Of a stretch of 64,000 bases of DNA, positions 35,892 through 46,944 are shown piece after piece. The stretch is taken from contig CM073893.1 in assembly GCA_037176705.1 (NCBI GenBank), positions 20,770,074 through 20,834,073 of the forward strand. The letters are read 5' to 3'. Each line of letters begins with the position of its first letter. Position 1 is the stretch's first letter. A model generated the notes under the pieces. It was not told the origin of the DNA. It made no database searches and saw only the letters and a list, made by a program, of their open reading frames with translations. The stretch is from Molossus alvarezi. Its lineage: Eukaryota > Chordata > Mammalia > Chiroptera > Molossidae. The translations under genes were made by a program, and so were the position numbers.

Positions 35892-36391
35892 TAAAGGGGA
35901 CAGTTACCTACATGGAGATATGTTAGGCTTTGGCCACTGTCTTTCTAGGTCAATCAACGGGGCTTTGCCAACTCAGTTCAACTGTGAGAGGGAGGTAGAG
36001 AGAAGACAATGAAATAGGAGAGGGAGAGAATCCCATATTTAGAGATGGGAGGAATCACAAAGAGAATCTACTCCTGTAATTTTAGAACTGGGAGCGACTT
36101 CCCCAGACCCCACTGAGGGAAATGGCAGGGCCGGACCCTATGCTGACCACTTCCTGCCTTCTCCTCCAAGCAAGGATGACCACGGCCTTGGCCTTCTACA
36201 CTCTTCAAATTGGCCCTTTGCCCTCCATGCCTGACATAACCGAGACGATCTGAGGAAAATATGGGGGCTCTGGATACTGAGGATGTAACCATTTTCCTCT
36301 TTTCAAATTAATTCATCTAATACTTATTAAATTTCTACTGTGCTGTAGAGTGTATGACTATTTAGGGATATGAATATGCAGTCCTGCCTTC
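35892..36391. other. Intronic sequence
   Basis: No exon seen. The 36300-36407 part (CTAATACTTATTAAATTTC, then GCAGTCCTGCCTTCAAG) looks like an old mammalian repeat whose continuation resumes at 36731. Confidence 0.4.
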
Positions 36392-36407
36392 AAGAACCGT
36401 ATGCTTG

Positions 36408-36504
36408 CCCTGGCCAGTTTGGCTCAGCGGTTGGAGCATCGGCCTGTGGACCAGGGAGTCCCGGGGTCGGTTCTCGCTAGGGACACGTTCTAAAAAAAAA
36501 AAAA
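36408..36504 (+). mobile_element. Truncated Ves SINE (head plus poly-A)
   Basis: Only the tRNA-like half is present: CCCTGGCCAGTTTGGCTCAG to CTCGCTAGGGACACG, then about 15 A. It is flanked by AAGAACCGTATGCTTG (36392-36407) and AAGAACCATATGCTTG (36505-36520). Confidence 0.9.
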
Positions 36505-36520
36505 AAGAACCATATGCTTG

Positions 36521-36714
36521 CCTGAACAGTGTGGCTCAGTGGACTGAGCGTCCTCCCATGGACTGAAAGGTTCTGGTTCGATTACCGGTCAGGGCACATG
36601 CCTGGGTTGCCAGCTTGATCCCCAGCATGGGGCGTGCAGGAGGCAGCCCAATGATGTTTCTCTCACATCAATGTTTCTCTCTCTAAAATATCAATAAAAA
36701 CATATTTAAAAAAA
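36521..36714 (+). mobile_element. Ves SINE inserted at the same target
   Basis: Full-length Ves of the short-tail subfamily, from CCTGAACAGTGTGGCTCAG to the ATCAATAAAAAC tail. It uses the target copy at 36505-36520 and a third copy AATAACCTTATGCTTG at 36715-36730. Confidence 0.9.
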
Positions 36715-36787
36715 AATAACCTTATGCTTGCTGAGGCAATTCAGAGTCTAAATAATAAAACTATTACAAAATACTTTAGTTTCTAGA

Positions 36788-36950
36788 TCAGCAGTTCACA
36801 AGCTCTTTGAGGGTTCTAGGTCCTCTATGAGAACCTGATATAAACTATGAAATCTGCTCCCTAGAAAAATCTTAACTTTTTGCATATATTCAAGAAATTA
36901 CTGGATCCTCTAAAGCCCATGATTAAAGGAAGCTCTATTATAAGAGAGTC
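36788..36950 (+). mobile_element. Probable ancient hAT-Charlie remnant
   Basis: AGATCAGCAGTTCACAAGC resembles a decayed CAGTGGTTCTCAAAC end, followed by words typical of old non-autonomous hAT elements (TCTATGAGAACCTGATA, CTGGATCCTCTAAAGCCCAT). Class by resemblance only. Confidence 0.35.
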
Positions 36951-37082
36951 ACTGAGTACCACCACATAAAAATTATCTGAAGACCCAAAATTGAGAGAAC
37001 TACTAGTTATCCCTTTCCTTTGATGCAAGATGAATAAACTTTAAAAATGTGTCACTGCATGTTAAGGCAAAAGAACTCTTTT

Positions 37083-37276
37083 TCTCTTTTACTAATATCT
37101 TTCTATTAATTTTATAGAGAGAGGGAGAGGGAGAGAGAGAAACATCAATGAGAAACATCAATTGGCTTCCCCCTGCACTCCCCCTATTGGGGACCCAGCC
37201 TGCAACCCAGGCACGAGCACTGACCACTCTTGGTGCATGGGACAACGCTCAACCAACTGAGCCACACCGGCCAGGT
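37083..37276 (-). mobile_element. Ves SINE with target duplication
   Basis: The head ends CAACTGAGCCACACCGGCC. Flanks are GCAAAAGAACTCTTTT (37067-37082) and GCAAAGAAACTCTTTT (37277-37292). Confidence 0.92.
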
Positions 37277-37337
37277 GCAAAGAAACTCTTTTGTTAGTTA
37301 GTACCTTCTGAATGTCCCTCTACAAATGTCTATTTTC

Positions 37338-37572
37338 TTTTTTTAATCCTCATCAATAATTTTTTTCCATTTATCTTCAGATAGAGCAGGAGGGAGGGAG
37401 AGAGAAAAACATCGACATGAGAGAGACACATTGATTGGTTGCCACCCTCAAGACCCCAACTGGGGTCGGGGATGAACCACAACCAAGGTACATGCCCTTG
37501 ACGGGAATCAAACCCAGGACTCTTTGGTCCGTGGGCTGACGCTCTAACCGCTGAGCCAAACCCACCAGGGCT
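37338..37572 (-). mobile_element. Ves SINE with target duplication
   Basis: The tail side reads AATCCTCATCAATAATTTTT; the head ends GCTGAGCCAAACCCACCAGG. AAATGTCTATTTTC flanks it at 37324-37337 and 37573-37586. Confidence 0.93.
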
Positions 37573-37586
37573 AAATGTCTATTTTC

Positions 37587-38984
37587 AAATATATATAATT
37601 TGTGTGTGTTATTCTATTAGAATATATTGTTTGAATTCAGAGTTTCTGGATTGACGTGTTCATGTTTATATAAAACAGAACGATAAACTTCATTAAAACC
37701 AGAAGAAACACAACTGAGCTAATTAATTATCCTATTTCAAATCTCTTTTTCTAGCTTGGAATGCCTTTTCTGAGGCTTTGATGCTGCAGAGAGTGAGGTC
37801 ATTGAGATGAGTTGATAATAGTGCGACATGAGCACTTTCTTGATGTCTATTAAAAGAACTATTTAGGTCTTTTGGAATTTAATTTCTTAATAAAAAAGTA
37901 AAAGATTGAAATACAACAGTAGAGAAATTTCTGCAGAAGTGAGAAACTGTACAATCAATGCTGAAGTTTCATAAATCATTTCCTATAGCTTTGAATAAAC
38001 TGGAAAACAATGTACCAAGCCCTTTAAAAAGCAGTGATTTGGTTATGTTTAAAGGTTTTTTAAAAGTGGTTATCTTGTTACATATTCTGAAGCAAACAGA
38101 ACAGTTAGAATTAACATTCCTTGTGTAAACTGGCAAAGTGGACAAATGCTAAAAGAAACTAGATAAAAGGACAGAAAATAAAAAGGTTTTCCATTTAACT
38201 TTGAAAGTTGTAAGTAAATTCTGTTATAATTCAAATTTGATACAATTTTAAGTGTAACAGAGAAACAAAAGAAAATGTCAAAGGCTGGAGAAAAGATTTG
38301 TATCCCTTTACTTGTCACCAGCATTTTAAATGGATTTGAAGTGCAAATTATTAGCAAATACGCACAAAAGACTGGAACAGTGTTAAAAAATGATTATAAA
38401 ACAAACAAGATATCGAAAACAATTTATTAAATTTTGCCTTAAAAATGGTGACTGGGCAAAGCTCACTGCAGTCTCAACACGCATCGCGAGGCAGTGCTGC
38501 CAGTTAAAAGGACCTAGTGCTAGTGCTAGGGAGATTCTGATGTTTAAAATCCGAAAGAGGATGGCCCACAAGACAGACAGATATAAACTCTCTCACTGTG
38601 ACAGACCAGTATGACTTTTAGAAGAATTTGATTCTTCTGAGACACATTTTCCAATTATAAAAAGGAGTTGAGCTTTTTTGGAGGGAGCTAGGAGAACAAA
38701 AGAAAGACTAGAAATGAAAAACAAAGACTTCAGGCATAATGTTATATCAGTCAAAAGGAGGATAAATCCACTTTTTCTCCATATGAAACTACTAATATTA
38801 AATACACTTAAAATTCAAAATAATGAAGCTGATGTTATACATAAAAAAGAAAGCTGCATTAAGACATCTTTTCAGCCATTACTGTAGGCACCTGTGAACT
38901 CATTCACATAGGATACACCTCTGCACTGACACACTGTTCATGAGATGGGACACATTGGAAAGATCAATGTGAGCATATACATAC
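37587..38984. other. Intron next to the GTF2F2 donor
   Basis: AT-rich sequence with no SINE, the longest repeat-poor stretch in the window. No exon found on either strand. It may hold conserved intronic sequence, which cannot be judged from one genome. Confidence 0.5.
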
Positions 38985-39128
38985 CACAGGCTGCTTTGTG
39001 ATATCCACCAAGTCCTTAACATTATAATACTGATGTTTCTCAAAAGCCGAAAATAGCATGTCTAAAACATATTGTTTATCAGCTCGAGCACGTTTTCCAT
39101 CTTCTTTCTTTTTCCATTCATATTCAAT
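38985..39128 (-). CDS. GTF2F2: GTF2F2 (TFIIF beta, RAP30) penultimate coding exon
   Basis: This 144-bp exon on the minus strand encodes 48 residues, starting IEYEWKKKEDGKRARADKQ and ending DLVDITKQPV. They line up with about residues 163-210 of the 249-residue human protein. The acceptor reads TTTGCACATAG|ATTGAA and the donor CCTGTG|GTATGT; both exon ends fall between codons. GTF2F2 is the small subunit of general transcription factor TFIIF, which with GTF2F1 delivers RNA polymerase II to the promoter. This exon covers the basic linker and the first helices of the C-terminal winged-helix DNA-binding domain. Compared with the human protein as I recall it, there are three changes: Arg to Trp in the KKK stretch, His to Tyr before VLDM, and Leu to Val before KDLVD. 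The frame is open and introns flank it, so it is not a processed pseudogene. No other GTF2F2 exon was found. Confidence 0.93.
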
Positions 39129-39811
39129 CTATGTGCAAAAAGCAAAAGAAAAGAAGCATCAATTCAACATGCTCACTCTGAAACACAGGATTTTCTGTTT
39201 TAGACATCCGAACAGCGATCACATTCTCAGCTGCAAGGTGGCAGGTTTAGGAGCAGTGGTTCAGAACCTGGGATCCTCATGGCTCCCAGGGCTCCTGGGA
39301 TCTTTTTGGCTTGAAGAGCCTATTCCTTCCCCACAGGATTGACTGGGGTGCGGGATTTCATTTAGCCAAAGGCGGTTAGTCCTCAAGAGAAACAATAGAG
39401 AGGAAGTGGGAACCTAGCAAGAGACCAGTGTTAGGCATTTGCATTCTCTGTAGGAAGGCAAAGTTGCATGATATTGTCTGCCCTCCCTTCCCAGCTCTCA
39501 TGTAGGCTGAAAGAAGAGTTAAATTCAGGAAACAGGAACGAGAAGTGATGATATATTCAGCTTCCACCCTTAGAAGTCCCTCTCCTGTGTAAAATGACTG
39601 GAGACGCTAGAAAGACTTAATAGAAAAATATTTTCAAATAAAGAGTCCTGCTGATATAGCACTGGGCTCACTTCAGGGAGGCCACACACACTATTTCTCA
39701 GCAGGAAGAAAAACTTTGGAAGTGTTTGTTATTAAGTTGTCCCAACCCCAGAGCCATATGTCAGACCCAAGAAGGCAGGAGTTAAAGGTAAGAATTTAAA
39801 ATAAGTTAGAG
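39129..39811. other. Intron upstream of the GTF2F2 exon
   Basis: The sequence next to the exon provides the acceptor TTTTGCACATAG. The rest shows no exon. Frames on both strands up to 94 codons show no recognisable protein. Confidence 0.5.
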
Positions 39812-39930
39812 CCCTGGTCGGTCTGGCTCAGTGGTTGGAGCATAGGCCTGCAGACCAGAGAGTCCAGGTTCAGTTCCCGCTAGGGGCAGGTACCAAATAA
39901 AATAAAATAAAATAAAATAAAATAAACAAA
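39812..39930 (+). mobile_element. Truncated Ves SINE with AAATA tail
   Basis: Head half only (GCCCTGGTCGGTCTGGCTC to CCGCTAGGGGCAGGTACC), running into about six copies of AAATA. Same truncation type as at 36408 and 57871. Confidence 0.88.
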
Positions 39931-40111
39931 GAAAGAAACATTAAAATCAAAACTGAAAGATAAGATTATGGGTCAGATTAAGTTCTGATTAACAATGTTA
40001 ATGAGCAGTGAGAAAAGTACCGAATTCGACCCAGATCTTCCTTCCTTTACACGCTTGGTTTACACGCTTCAATCTCACAAATATTGCACTAACGTTGGTG
40101 TTTTCCTACTT

Positions 40112-40354
40112 TATTTTTATACTCACCCGAGGACATTTTTACATTTATCTTCAGATAGAGTGGGAGAGAGACAGGGAGGAAGAGAGAGAGAGAAACCGAT
40201 GTGAGAGAGACACATCGAGCGGTTGCCACCCACATGACCCCAACCAGGGCCAGGGACCATCTGCAACTGAAGCAGTGCCCTTATCGGGAACCGAACCCGG
40301 GGCTCTCTGGTCCGAGGGCCGACGCTCTAACTGGTGAGCCAAACCGGCTAGGGC
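40112..40354 (-). mobile_element. Ves SINE with target duplication
   Basis: The tail reads CTCACCCGAGGACATTTTTA; the head ends GAGCCAAACCGGCTAGGG. TGTTTTCCTACTT flanks it at 40099-40111 and 40355-40367. Confidence 0.95.
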
Positions 40355-40457
40355 TGTTTTCCTACTTAAAATGAGGGGAAACAAATCATTACCCAAGGAC
40401 TGTGCAGCCTAACTTTACTTTGACCCATGAAATTAAAACACTTAAAACTATATTCTG

Positions 40458-40713
40458 GCCCTGGCCGGTTTGGCTCAGCGGTTAGAGTGTCAGCCTGCGG
40501 TCCACAGAGACCCGGGTTCGGTTCCCGCTAAGGGCATGTACCTTGGCTGCAGTTTGTCCCCGGCCCTGGTTGGGTCGTGTGGGTGGCGGCCACTCGATGT
40601 GTCCCTTTCACATCGATGTTTCTCTCTCTTCCTCTCTCTCCTTCCCGCTCTATCTGAGTAAAAAATGGAAAAATGTCCTCGGGTGAGGATTAAAAAAAAA
40701 AAAAAAAAAAAAA
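40458..40713 (+). mobile_element. Full-length Ves SINE, young
   Basis: Intact head (CCTGGCCGGTTTGGCTCAGC), B-box GGGTTCGGTTCCC, CATCGATGTTTCTCTCTC, tail GTCCTCGGGTGAGGATT and a long A run. AAAACTATATTCTG flanks it exactly at 40444-40457 and 40714-40727. Confidence 0.96.
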
Positions 40714-41116
40714 AAAACTATATTCTGTAAACCCAGACATATAAAATAATAACAGCAATGACAAAAATATTCCTCATTAGAGAAACTGAACCTTACACTT
40801 ATTTAAAAACAAAGAGTAAAGTGGAACATCTCTTTAATGTCTTCAGGGCCTACACTATGAGATAACTTATAAAAGATTGTTCTAAAAAATTTTTTTGTAC
40901 TACAACATTAGTTAAATCTTTTTTGATAATTTCCAAGACAGGCTCATAATCCAAATTCTGCTTTGTGTTACCCAGTAGTTCCAATGTATATGTAATTATA
41001 AAAGAGATTTAAATAATTTCCATGGTCATTAAATTACTAATAATTTTATACTCAGGACAAAACTAATGTTCCTGAGGTAACTTTTCTTTGTAAAACTAAA
41101 CTGCAGAAATGATAAT

Positions 41117-41326
41117 TAAAAAAAAAATTTTTTTTTTATTGATTTATAGAGAGAGAGGAAGGGAGAAGGAAAGAGAGAAAGAAACATCAATGAGAGAGAA
41201 TATGGACTGGCTGCCTCTTGCATACCCCACCCTGGTGATTGGGCTCACAACCTGGGCATGTGCCCTGAACTGACGACCTCTTGGTGCATGGGTCGACTCT
41301 CAACCACTGAGCCACACGGGCTGGGC
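41117..41326 (-). mobile_element. Ves SINE with target duplication
   Basis: Short-tail subfamily (TTTTATTGATTTATAGAGAG), head ending GAGCCACACGGGCTGGGC. CAGAAATGATAAT flanks it at 41104-41116 and 41327-41339. Confidence 0.94.
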
Positions 41327-41430
41327 CAGAAATGATAATCTTTAAAAAAATGTTCTTTTGTGATCTAAGAGAAAAAGAGAGAGAATAGATTTGTTGTTCC
41401 ACTTATTTATGCATTCATTGGTTAGTTCTT

Positions 41431-41659
41431 TTTTTTTTATCCTCACCTGAGGACATTTTTTGTTCATATAGAGTGGGAGAGAGAGAGAGAGAGAGAAACA
41501 TCCACATGAAAGGGACACATCGAGTAGTCACCACCTGCACTATCCAACCAGGGCCGGGAACAAACTGCAACCGAGGCACGTGCCCTTAACAGGAACCGAA
41601 CCTGGATCTCCCTTCATTGCAGGCCGACGCTCTAACCGCTGAGCCAAACTGGCCAGGGC
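41431..41659 (-). mobile_element. Ves SINE with target duplication
   Basis: The tail reads TATCCTCACCTGAGGACATT; the head ends CAAACTGGCCAGGGC. CATTGGTTAGTTCTT flanks it at 41416-41430 and 41660-41674. Confidence 0.94.
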
Positions 41660-41677
41660 CATTGGTTAGTTCTTGCA

Positions 41678-41756
41678 TATGTCCTGACCAGGACAGAACC
41701 TGCAACCTTGGTGCATGGGGATGACGCTTTAACCAAATTATCCTCCCCGCCATGGC
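41678..41756 (-). mobile_element. Old Ves SINE head fragment
   Basis: TATGTCCTGACCAGGACAGA, then CCTTGGTGCATGGGGATGAC: the head half of a decayed element. The younger element at 41431 sits immediately beside it. Confidence 0.6.
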
Positions 41757-41759
41757 AGA

Positions 41760-43064
41760 AATGATAAATATTAATATTGTACTTACAGCTCTGTACTACA
41801 AATAAAATTACTTCTATACATAAACTACAAATGATACAAACTAGTCTATTTAGAAGACTACAGTTTTGAGACAATGTTATTTCTTCTCTTTTTAGCTCTT
41901 CTCCCTTTGGGCATCCTGTTTTGTACAGGCACCCTAAGAAAATAATACTCAAAGCAATCAGATATCTAACTTGTTAGCAGCTACCACAAAATATCAGTAG
42001 GACAGTTATTAGACTAGAACAACCTTTATATTATGTGAATTTTCACTACTGAGCTTATGTCTGCCTTCAGTGACCACAGATCACTGCACAACAAGTGGTA
42101 TAAAAATGTCGATTGAGAAAGAAATTCAAATGCAGTCTCCAGTTACAAATTTTTAGAATCCAAAATTCCATCATACACAATTTTACTTCACAATAGAAAA
42201 CAAATTATTCAAGACTAAAATGCAACCAAATATTTCAATCCATTATGAATGTGATATAGAGATGTTCAAACATCATTACTGAAATCTTAATCACTAAAAT
42301 TATAAATGCTACTCACTTCCAATTAAGATATTATAATACAAATGTCTCTAAATTCTAGATTGTTGTTTGCAGAAATACTCTGATTGCTTTGTCAAGACAG
42401 TCTTTGTGGAGGTGTTTAACTTTTGAAGTAAGCATGACAGCCTTGATTATCATGATTTGCATTTTAAATCCTTATGAAAGATTCCTGCCCCCAATGCTTG
42501 TATTTCGACCTAGTGTGTCCAAGTTAATTCTTTAGTGTTGGTCAGTCCCTGGAGTGCAAATTCAAACAGACAAAAGCATGTAGTATACTTAGACTACAGT
42601 ATAGTAGGCAAATACTGCGGAAAGGCCTTTATGATACAGTCCTGCAGGTATCTATTTTGATCATCAAAATTCCAAATTTATAAATATAACTAAAAAGACA
42701 ATGATAACCACCCCACCCCAATAACCTTAGTTCTAAAGACAACACAGTTGGTTGCCACATTAAAGGAATTAGAGTATACATAAAAATGAAGTTTCTCTCT
42801 AGTTCCTGGTGACTTACCTCAAGATTTTATGTAATAATTCTATTCCTTCCAACAATAATTTTCTAGTTAAGTTTTTCCAGGAGAAAGAAATATTTTTTTC
42901 AATCTGGGGCAGGGGTGCATGAAGAAAATGATAAAGACAAGAAAATAATTCTTTATAAAAGCCTCAGGTCTGGAGGAAAGAGACTTCCTCCAAGGTATCA
43001 TTTTTGCCCCCACCCCCAACAGGAGATGGCATATAGACTATAAAAAGGTCCTGTCTCTTTGGAT
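41760..43064. other. AT-rich intronic sequence
   Basis: About 1.3 kb with no SINE, gene or exon recognised. Confidence 0.5.
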
Positions 43065-43218
43065 CAGTGGCTGCATGCTACAATTATCCAGGGAGCTTGA
43101 AAATATTAAGACAGCTGGCCTCCACATCATATCAATTACATCACTCTCTGGAGGTATTTTTCTTTTTAAAAAAGCTTCCCAGATGGTTCTAGGGTATGGC
43201 CAGCATTGAGGACCACTA
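43065..43218 (+). mobile_element. MER5A-like hAT-Charlie element (ancient)
   Basis: It begins CAGTGGCTGCATGCTACAAT and carries ATCCAGGGAGCTTGAAAATA and AAGCTTCCCAGATGGTTCTA. It ends GCATTGAGGACCACTAG, a decayed GTTGAGAACCACTG. The order fits MER5A. Family from memory of the consensus. Confidence 0.65.
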
Positions 43219-44486
43219 GCTAGACAACAGAGGACATGATTCCTTGTGAGGAAAGGTCATAAGACTGTGGACTACTTAATAAGAATGCTGTGAATTTACA
43301 CAGGCCAGATGATAATGTCCACAAAGTCAACCAGAACACATATACAGAAGCCTTACCCTTTCACATGTTTTGATAACATACCTCTGTTGGCAAAAAATTT
43401 AAAGCATAAACTATATGTATATCTTTTTTTAAATTGTAAAAATGTACTGTTAATATGCATATACATTATAAAGCATACACAAACAAAAATGAAGGGATGA
43501 AATAAAAAAACATTATTTTAAGAGTAAGTTTTAATTTGTCAAATTATAAAACCATTGTTTTGCTCTTAAAATACAGTGATCTGTCATGTTTTGGATGCGT
43601 AGTTTCTAAATGAGTTGCAAACTGATAGTTTCACACCAACAATAGCCAATATAATTAAGGTACAACACACACACACACACACACACAAACCCACCCACCC
43701 ACCCACCCAAGGGTCATTATGCCAGTTATTTTTGACAACCTTCAGCTTCAGCCTTGGGGGATGGTGGAGTGGGGAACTGCAGGCTCCACTTCCAAGATTC
43801 CCTGGCCAGCTGGTTTACAGCAGGGGTTCTGCCAATGGGAGAATGAAAGCAAGGAGGAAGAGGGACTTTTTTCTTTATTTGTGCTTATGGGAGCACCTCC
43901 AATAGCAACAGCTTCCCGATCTCTGGTAACCAACCCTTTTTCAACTCAAGCCTTTACATTTTGTATTACTATACCATTTATCACCAATTCCCTGTGTGAA
44001 ATCCTTTTCTGCTTGAAATATGTAGGGTTGTTTTTGTTTCTATGATAGACATTAACTGAATCACCAGTGAAGACAGAGATGACAAGCCATATTTACAGTG
44101 ATATTGATAACTTCCTTTTTGGAAGGGCAAAGTCTTATTAGATTGGATTACATCAAAAAGCAACTAATAGATAATCTTAGAAGTGTCAGTTTTTCTACCT
44201 TCTTGTTTATATGTAAGTACTTTATTAGTATTATCTTAAATCTAGTGATTATTTGCAGAAATCTTTTAAAACCATTCGTTCACTTTTTCACATTGAGTTT
44301 GGTTAATAAAAGATACTGTAATCTGTCAATTCTTGGATTTAGCATCCAAATAAAAAGCTGCAAGCAAAGTAAATGTGAGGTGCTGAGAGCATCCCTGTCG
44401 ACCCCTCGCTGTGCAATTCCTACCCTTCTGCTGGAACATGACTCACTAGCATAGGAACTGACTGCATAAGGGGGCCAGGGTCAGTT
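43219..44486. other. Intronic sequence
   Basis: No gene seen. It contains the CA/CCCA microsatellite at 43661-43710. Frames around 43719-44454 have no recognisable domains. Confidence 0.5.
43661..43710. repeat. CA then CCCA microsatellite
   Basis: A run of about twelve CA dinucleotides passes directly into several CCCA tetranucleotides. Confidence 0.95.
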
Positions 44487-44504
44487 CACATGGTAAATAT
44501 TTCT

Positions 44505-45406
44505 TTTTTTTTCCTTTGAATTTTATTTAATTAATTTATTTTTGTTACAGATGTTTCTCCTTTTCCCCCATTGACACCCTACTCCCTTCCCCGCCCCCCC
44601 AGCACTGTTGTCTATGTCCACTGGTTGTGCATATCTGCATAAATTCTTTGGTTTACCTCTACCCCTGCCCCGAAGTTTGTTAATCTGAACCCTACTTCTA
44701 TGTCTCTGGGTCCATTTTGTTCATCTTCTTATTTTGTTCATTATATTCCACAAATAAGTGAGATCATGGGATACTTTTCTTTCTCTGACTAGCTTATTTT
44801 GCTTAGCATAATACTCTCTAGGTCCCACCATGTCATTTCAAAGGATAAGAGATCTTTCTTTCTGGTTTGGCCAATTTGGCTCAGTGGTTAGAGCATTGGC
44901 CTGCGGTCCGTAGAGACCTTGGTTCGGTTCCCACTAAGGACATGTGCCTCCGTTGCAGTTTGTCCCCGGCCCTGGTTGTGTCGTGTGGGTGGCAGCCACT
45001 CGATGTGTCCCTTTCACACCGATGTTTCTCTCTCTCTCTCTCCCTCCCACTCTATCTGAACAAAAATATGGAAAAATGTCCTTGGGTACGGATAATTAAA
45101 AAAAAACAAAAAACAAAAAAACCCAAGAAATCTTTCTTTCTTACAGCTTTATAGTATTCCATGGTGTATATGTACCACAGCTTGTTTATCTACTCATCTA
45201 CTTATGGACCCTTGGGCTGTTTACAGATCTTAGCTATTGTAAATAGTGCTGCTAGAACAAATAATCTTCCTGATTGGTGTTTCAGGCTTCTTAGGACATA
45301 TTCCTATAACTGGGATCACTGAGTCAAAAATGGCAGTTCAATGTTTAATTATTTGAGGAAACACTATACTGTTGTTTTCCATAGTGGCTGTACCAGTCTG
45401 CATTCC
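44505..45406 (-). mobile_element. 5'-truncated L1 with target duplication
   Basis: Minus-strand L1 3' end. The left side opens with a T-rich poly-A remnant, then the 3' UTR (TTCCACAAATAAGTGAGATC, TATTCCATGGTGTATATGTA) and the end of ORF2 (CCATAGTGGCTGTACCAGTC). The flanks CACATGGTAAATATTTCT (44487-44504) and CACATAGTAAATATTTCT (45407-45424) form an 18-bp target duplication with one mismatch. A Ves element interrupts it at 44864-45124. Confidence 0.92.
44864..45124 (+). mobile_element. Ves SINE nested in L1
   Basis: GGTTTGGCCAATTTGGCTCA head, GTCCTTGGGTACGGATAATT tail. Flanked by AAGAGATCTTTCTTTCT (44847-44863) and AAGAAATCTTTCTTTCT (45125-45141), both L1 sequence. Confidence 0.94.
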
Positions 45407-45424
45407 CACATAGTAAATATTTCT

Positions 45425-46023
45425 AAAGCTCAACTTCTTTCCTTTATTAGGTAAAAAACAAGGTAAACATAAGTTCCAATATTTCCCACTCCCTCATTCA
45501 CTAGGTCCTCTTGTAAATCCTACTTAGACAACATATTATTCCCCAAAGTTTTTTTCCACTACTTCAAAGAATGGAGGAGGGGGATTTAATATTAAAATGT
45601 TTGCAAAGTGCAGGATTAAACAAATTCCTAAAGATTCCCAACATTATTATATTAAAGGCAGTGTCCATTTTGAACGAGGGGGGTATAAGCAGAATCTACA
45701 TGCTCTTTTAACACAGAATCCTTTTTACTCCCCCGCCCCCCACAAAGAGATTCAAACAAAATTAGTGTTTTAAAACTCTCACTTTGGAAACTGGTGACCT
45801 ACATGAAGTGGTTCAAGGCTCACAAACTTAATGAAGATTTAATACAGAGGAAAGGCCACTAAGGGAGAAATCTGACAGGTTACATGCTGGTAAGGGGAGA
45901 GTTGTCAGGGCCAAGCTTTCAAGGAAGAGGTAAATTAAGATGAGCTAACTGTATAATTCTTTGAACCCAATCGATGTTTTCTGAATGGCAAGTATGTAGG
46001 TATTATATCCCAGACAGTTCATG
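45425..46023. other. Intronic sequence
   Basis: No gene, exon or repeat recognised. Confidence 0.5.
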
Positions 46024-46031
46024 AACTAAAG

Positions 46032-46210
46032 TAGTGGTTCTCAACCTTCCTAATGCTGTGACCCTTTAATACAGTTCCTCAGGTTGTGGTGACCCTATTT
46101 TCGCTGCTACTTCATAACTGTAATCTTGCTACTGTTATGTCTTAGGTGACCCCTGTGAAAGGGTCGTTCAACCCCCAAAGGGGTTGCGACCAGCAGGTTG
46201 AGAACCGCTG
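46032..46210 (-). mobile_element. SPIN/URR1-like hAT MITE, second copy
   Basis: This 179-bp copy is inverted relative to the one at 29389. It opens TAGTGGTTCTCAACC and closes GGTTGAGAACCGCTG. The 8-bp target AACTAAAG lies at 46024-46031 and again at 46211-46218, an exact match. GGGGTCGTTCAACCCCC-type words differ slightly from the first copy, and the middle is shorter by about 45 bp. Confidence 0.9.
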
Positions 46211-46239
46211 AACTAAAGAGATCAATTTATTTATTTATT

Positions 46240-46723
46240 ATTAATTCTTAAATTCTCACCCAAGGATATTTTTCCATTGAACTTTTAAAAAAAATTTTTA
46301 TCCTCACCCAAGGACATTTTTGGATTTATCTTCAGATAGAGAGGGAGAGAGGGAGGAAGAGAGAGAAACATCGATGTGAGAGACACACATCGACTGGTTG
46401 CCACCCACACAACCCCACCCAGGGCCGGGGACAAACTGCAACTGAGGTACGTGCCCTTAGCGGGAATCGAACTTTGGACTCTCTGGTCTGGAGGCTGATG
46501 CTCTAACTGTTGAGCCAAACTGGCCAGGGCTCCATTGATCTTTTATTTCTCTCAGGTAGAGTGGGAGGGAGGGGAGAGAGAGACACACACATGAATTGGT
46601 TGCCTCCCAAACAACCCCATCCAGGGCCAGAGGTAGTGATTGCTTGCAACTGAGGTACGTGACCTTGACCTGAATCGAACCTGTGAACCTGCAACTCTCA
46701 AATTGGTGAGCCAAACTGGCCAG
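46240..46723 (-). mobile_element. Ves SINE interrupted by another Ves
   Basis: The outer element starts TTCTCACCCAAGGATATTTTT and resumes at 46532 (GTAGAGTGGGAGGGAGGGG), ending CAAACTGGCCAG. Its target AACTAAAGAGATCAATTTA (46211-46229) recurs as AACTAAAGAGATCGATTTA at 46724-46742, extending the hAT target used next door. Confidence 0.9.
46288..46531 (-). mobile_element. Inner nested Ves SINE
   Basis: Complete element, tail CCTCACCCAAGGACATTTTT, head end CAAACTGGCCAGGGC. CCATTGAACTTTTA (46274-46287) and CCATTGATCTTTTA (46532-46545), both outer-Ves sequence, flank it. Confidence 0.92.
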
Positions 46724-46742
46724 AACTAAAGAGATCGATTTA

Positions 46743-46944
46743 TTTTTTCTTTATTGATTTTTAGAGAGAGAAAGAGAGAGAGAGTTAGAAACATCGATGA
46801 GAGAGAACACTGATCGGCCGCTTCCTGCATGCCCCCCACTGGGGATTTGGCCCACAACCTGGGCATGTGCCCTGACTGGGAATCAAACCGGCAACCTCTT
46901 GGTCCATGGGTTGATGCTCAATCCACTGAGCCACACCAGCTGGG
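46743..46944 (-). mobile_element. Ves SINE, third insertion at one target
   Basis: Short-tail subfamily (TTTATTGATTTTTAGAGAG), head ending GAGCCACACCAGCTGGG. It is bounded by the target copy at 46724-46742 and CTAAAGAGACCAATTTA at 46945-46961. Confidence 0.93.

Larger units (their letters stand above)
1..38984 (-). other. GTF2F2: GTF2F2 last intron (partial), inferred
   Basis: This is the stretch downstream, in the sense direction, of the exon at 38985-39128. The donor GTATGT is at its right end. Reverse-strand reading finds no match for the final coding exon of GTF2F2 (about 39 residues plus 3' UTR), so it should lie beyond the left edge. The intron would then be at least 39 kb and contain the entire visible minisatellite. 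Inferred from the one exon and the known gene structure. Confidence 0.65.
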
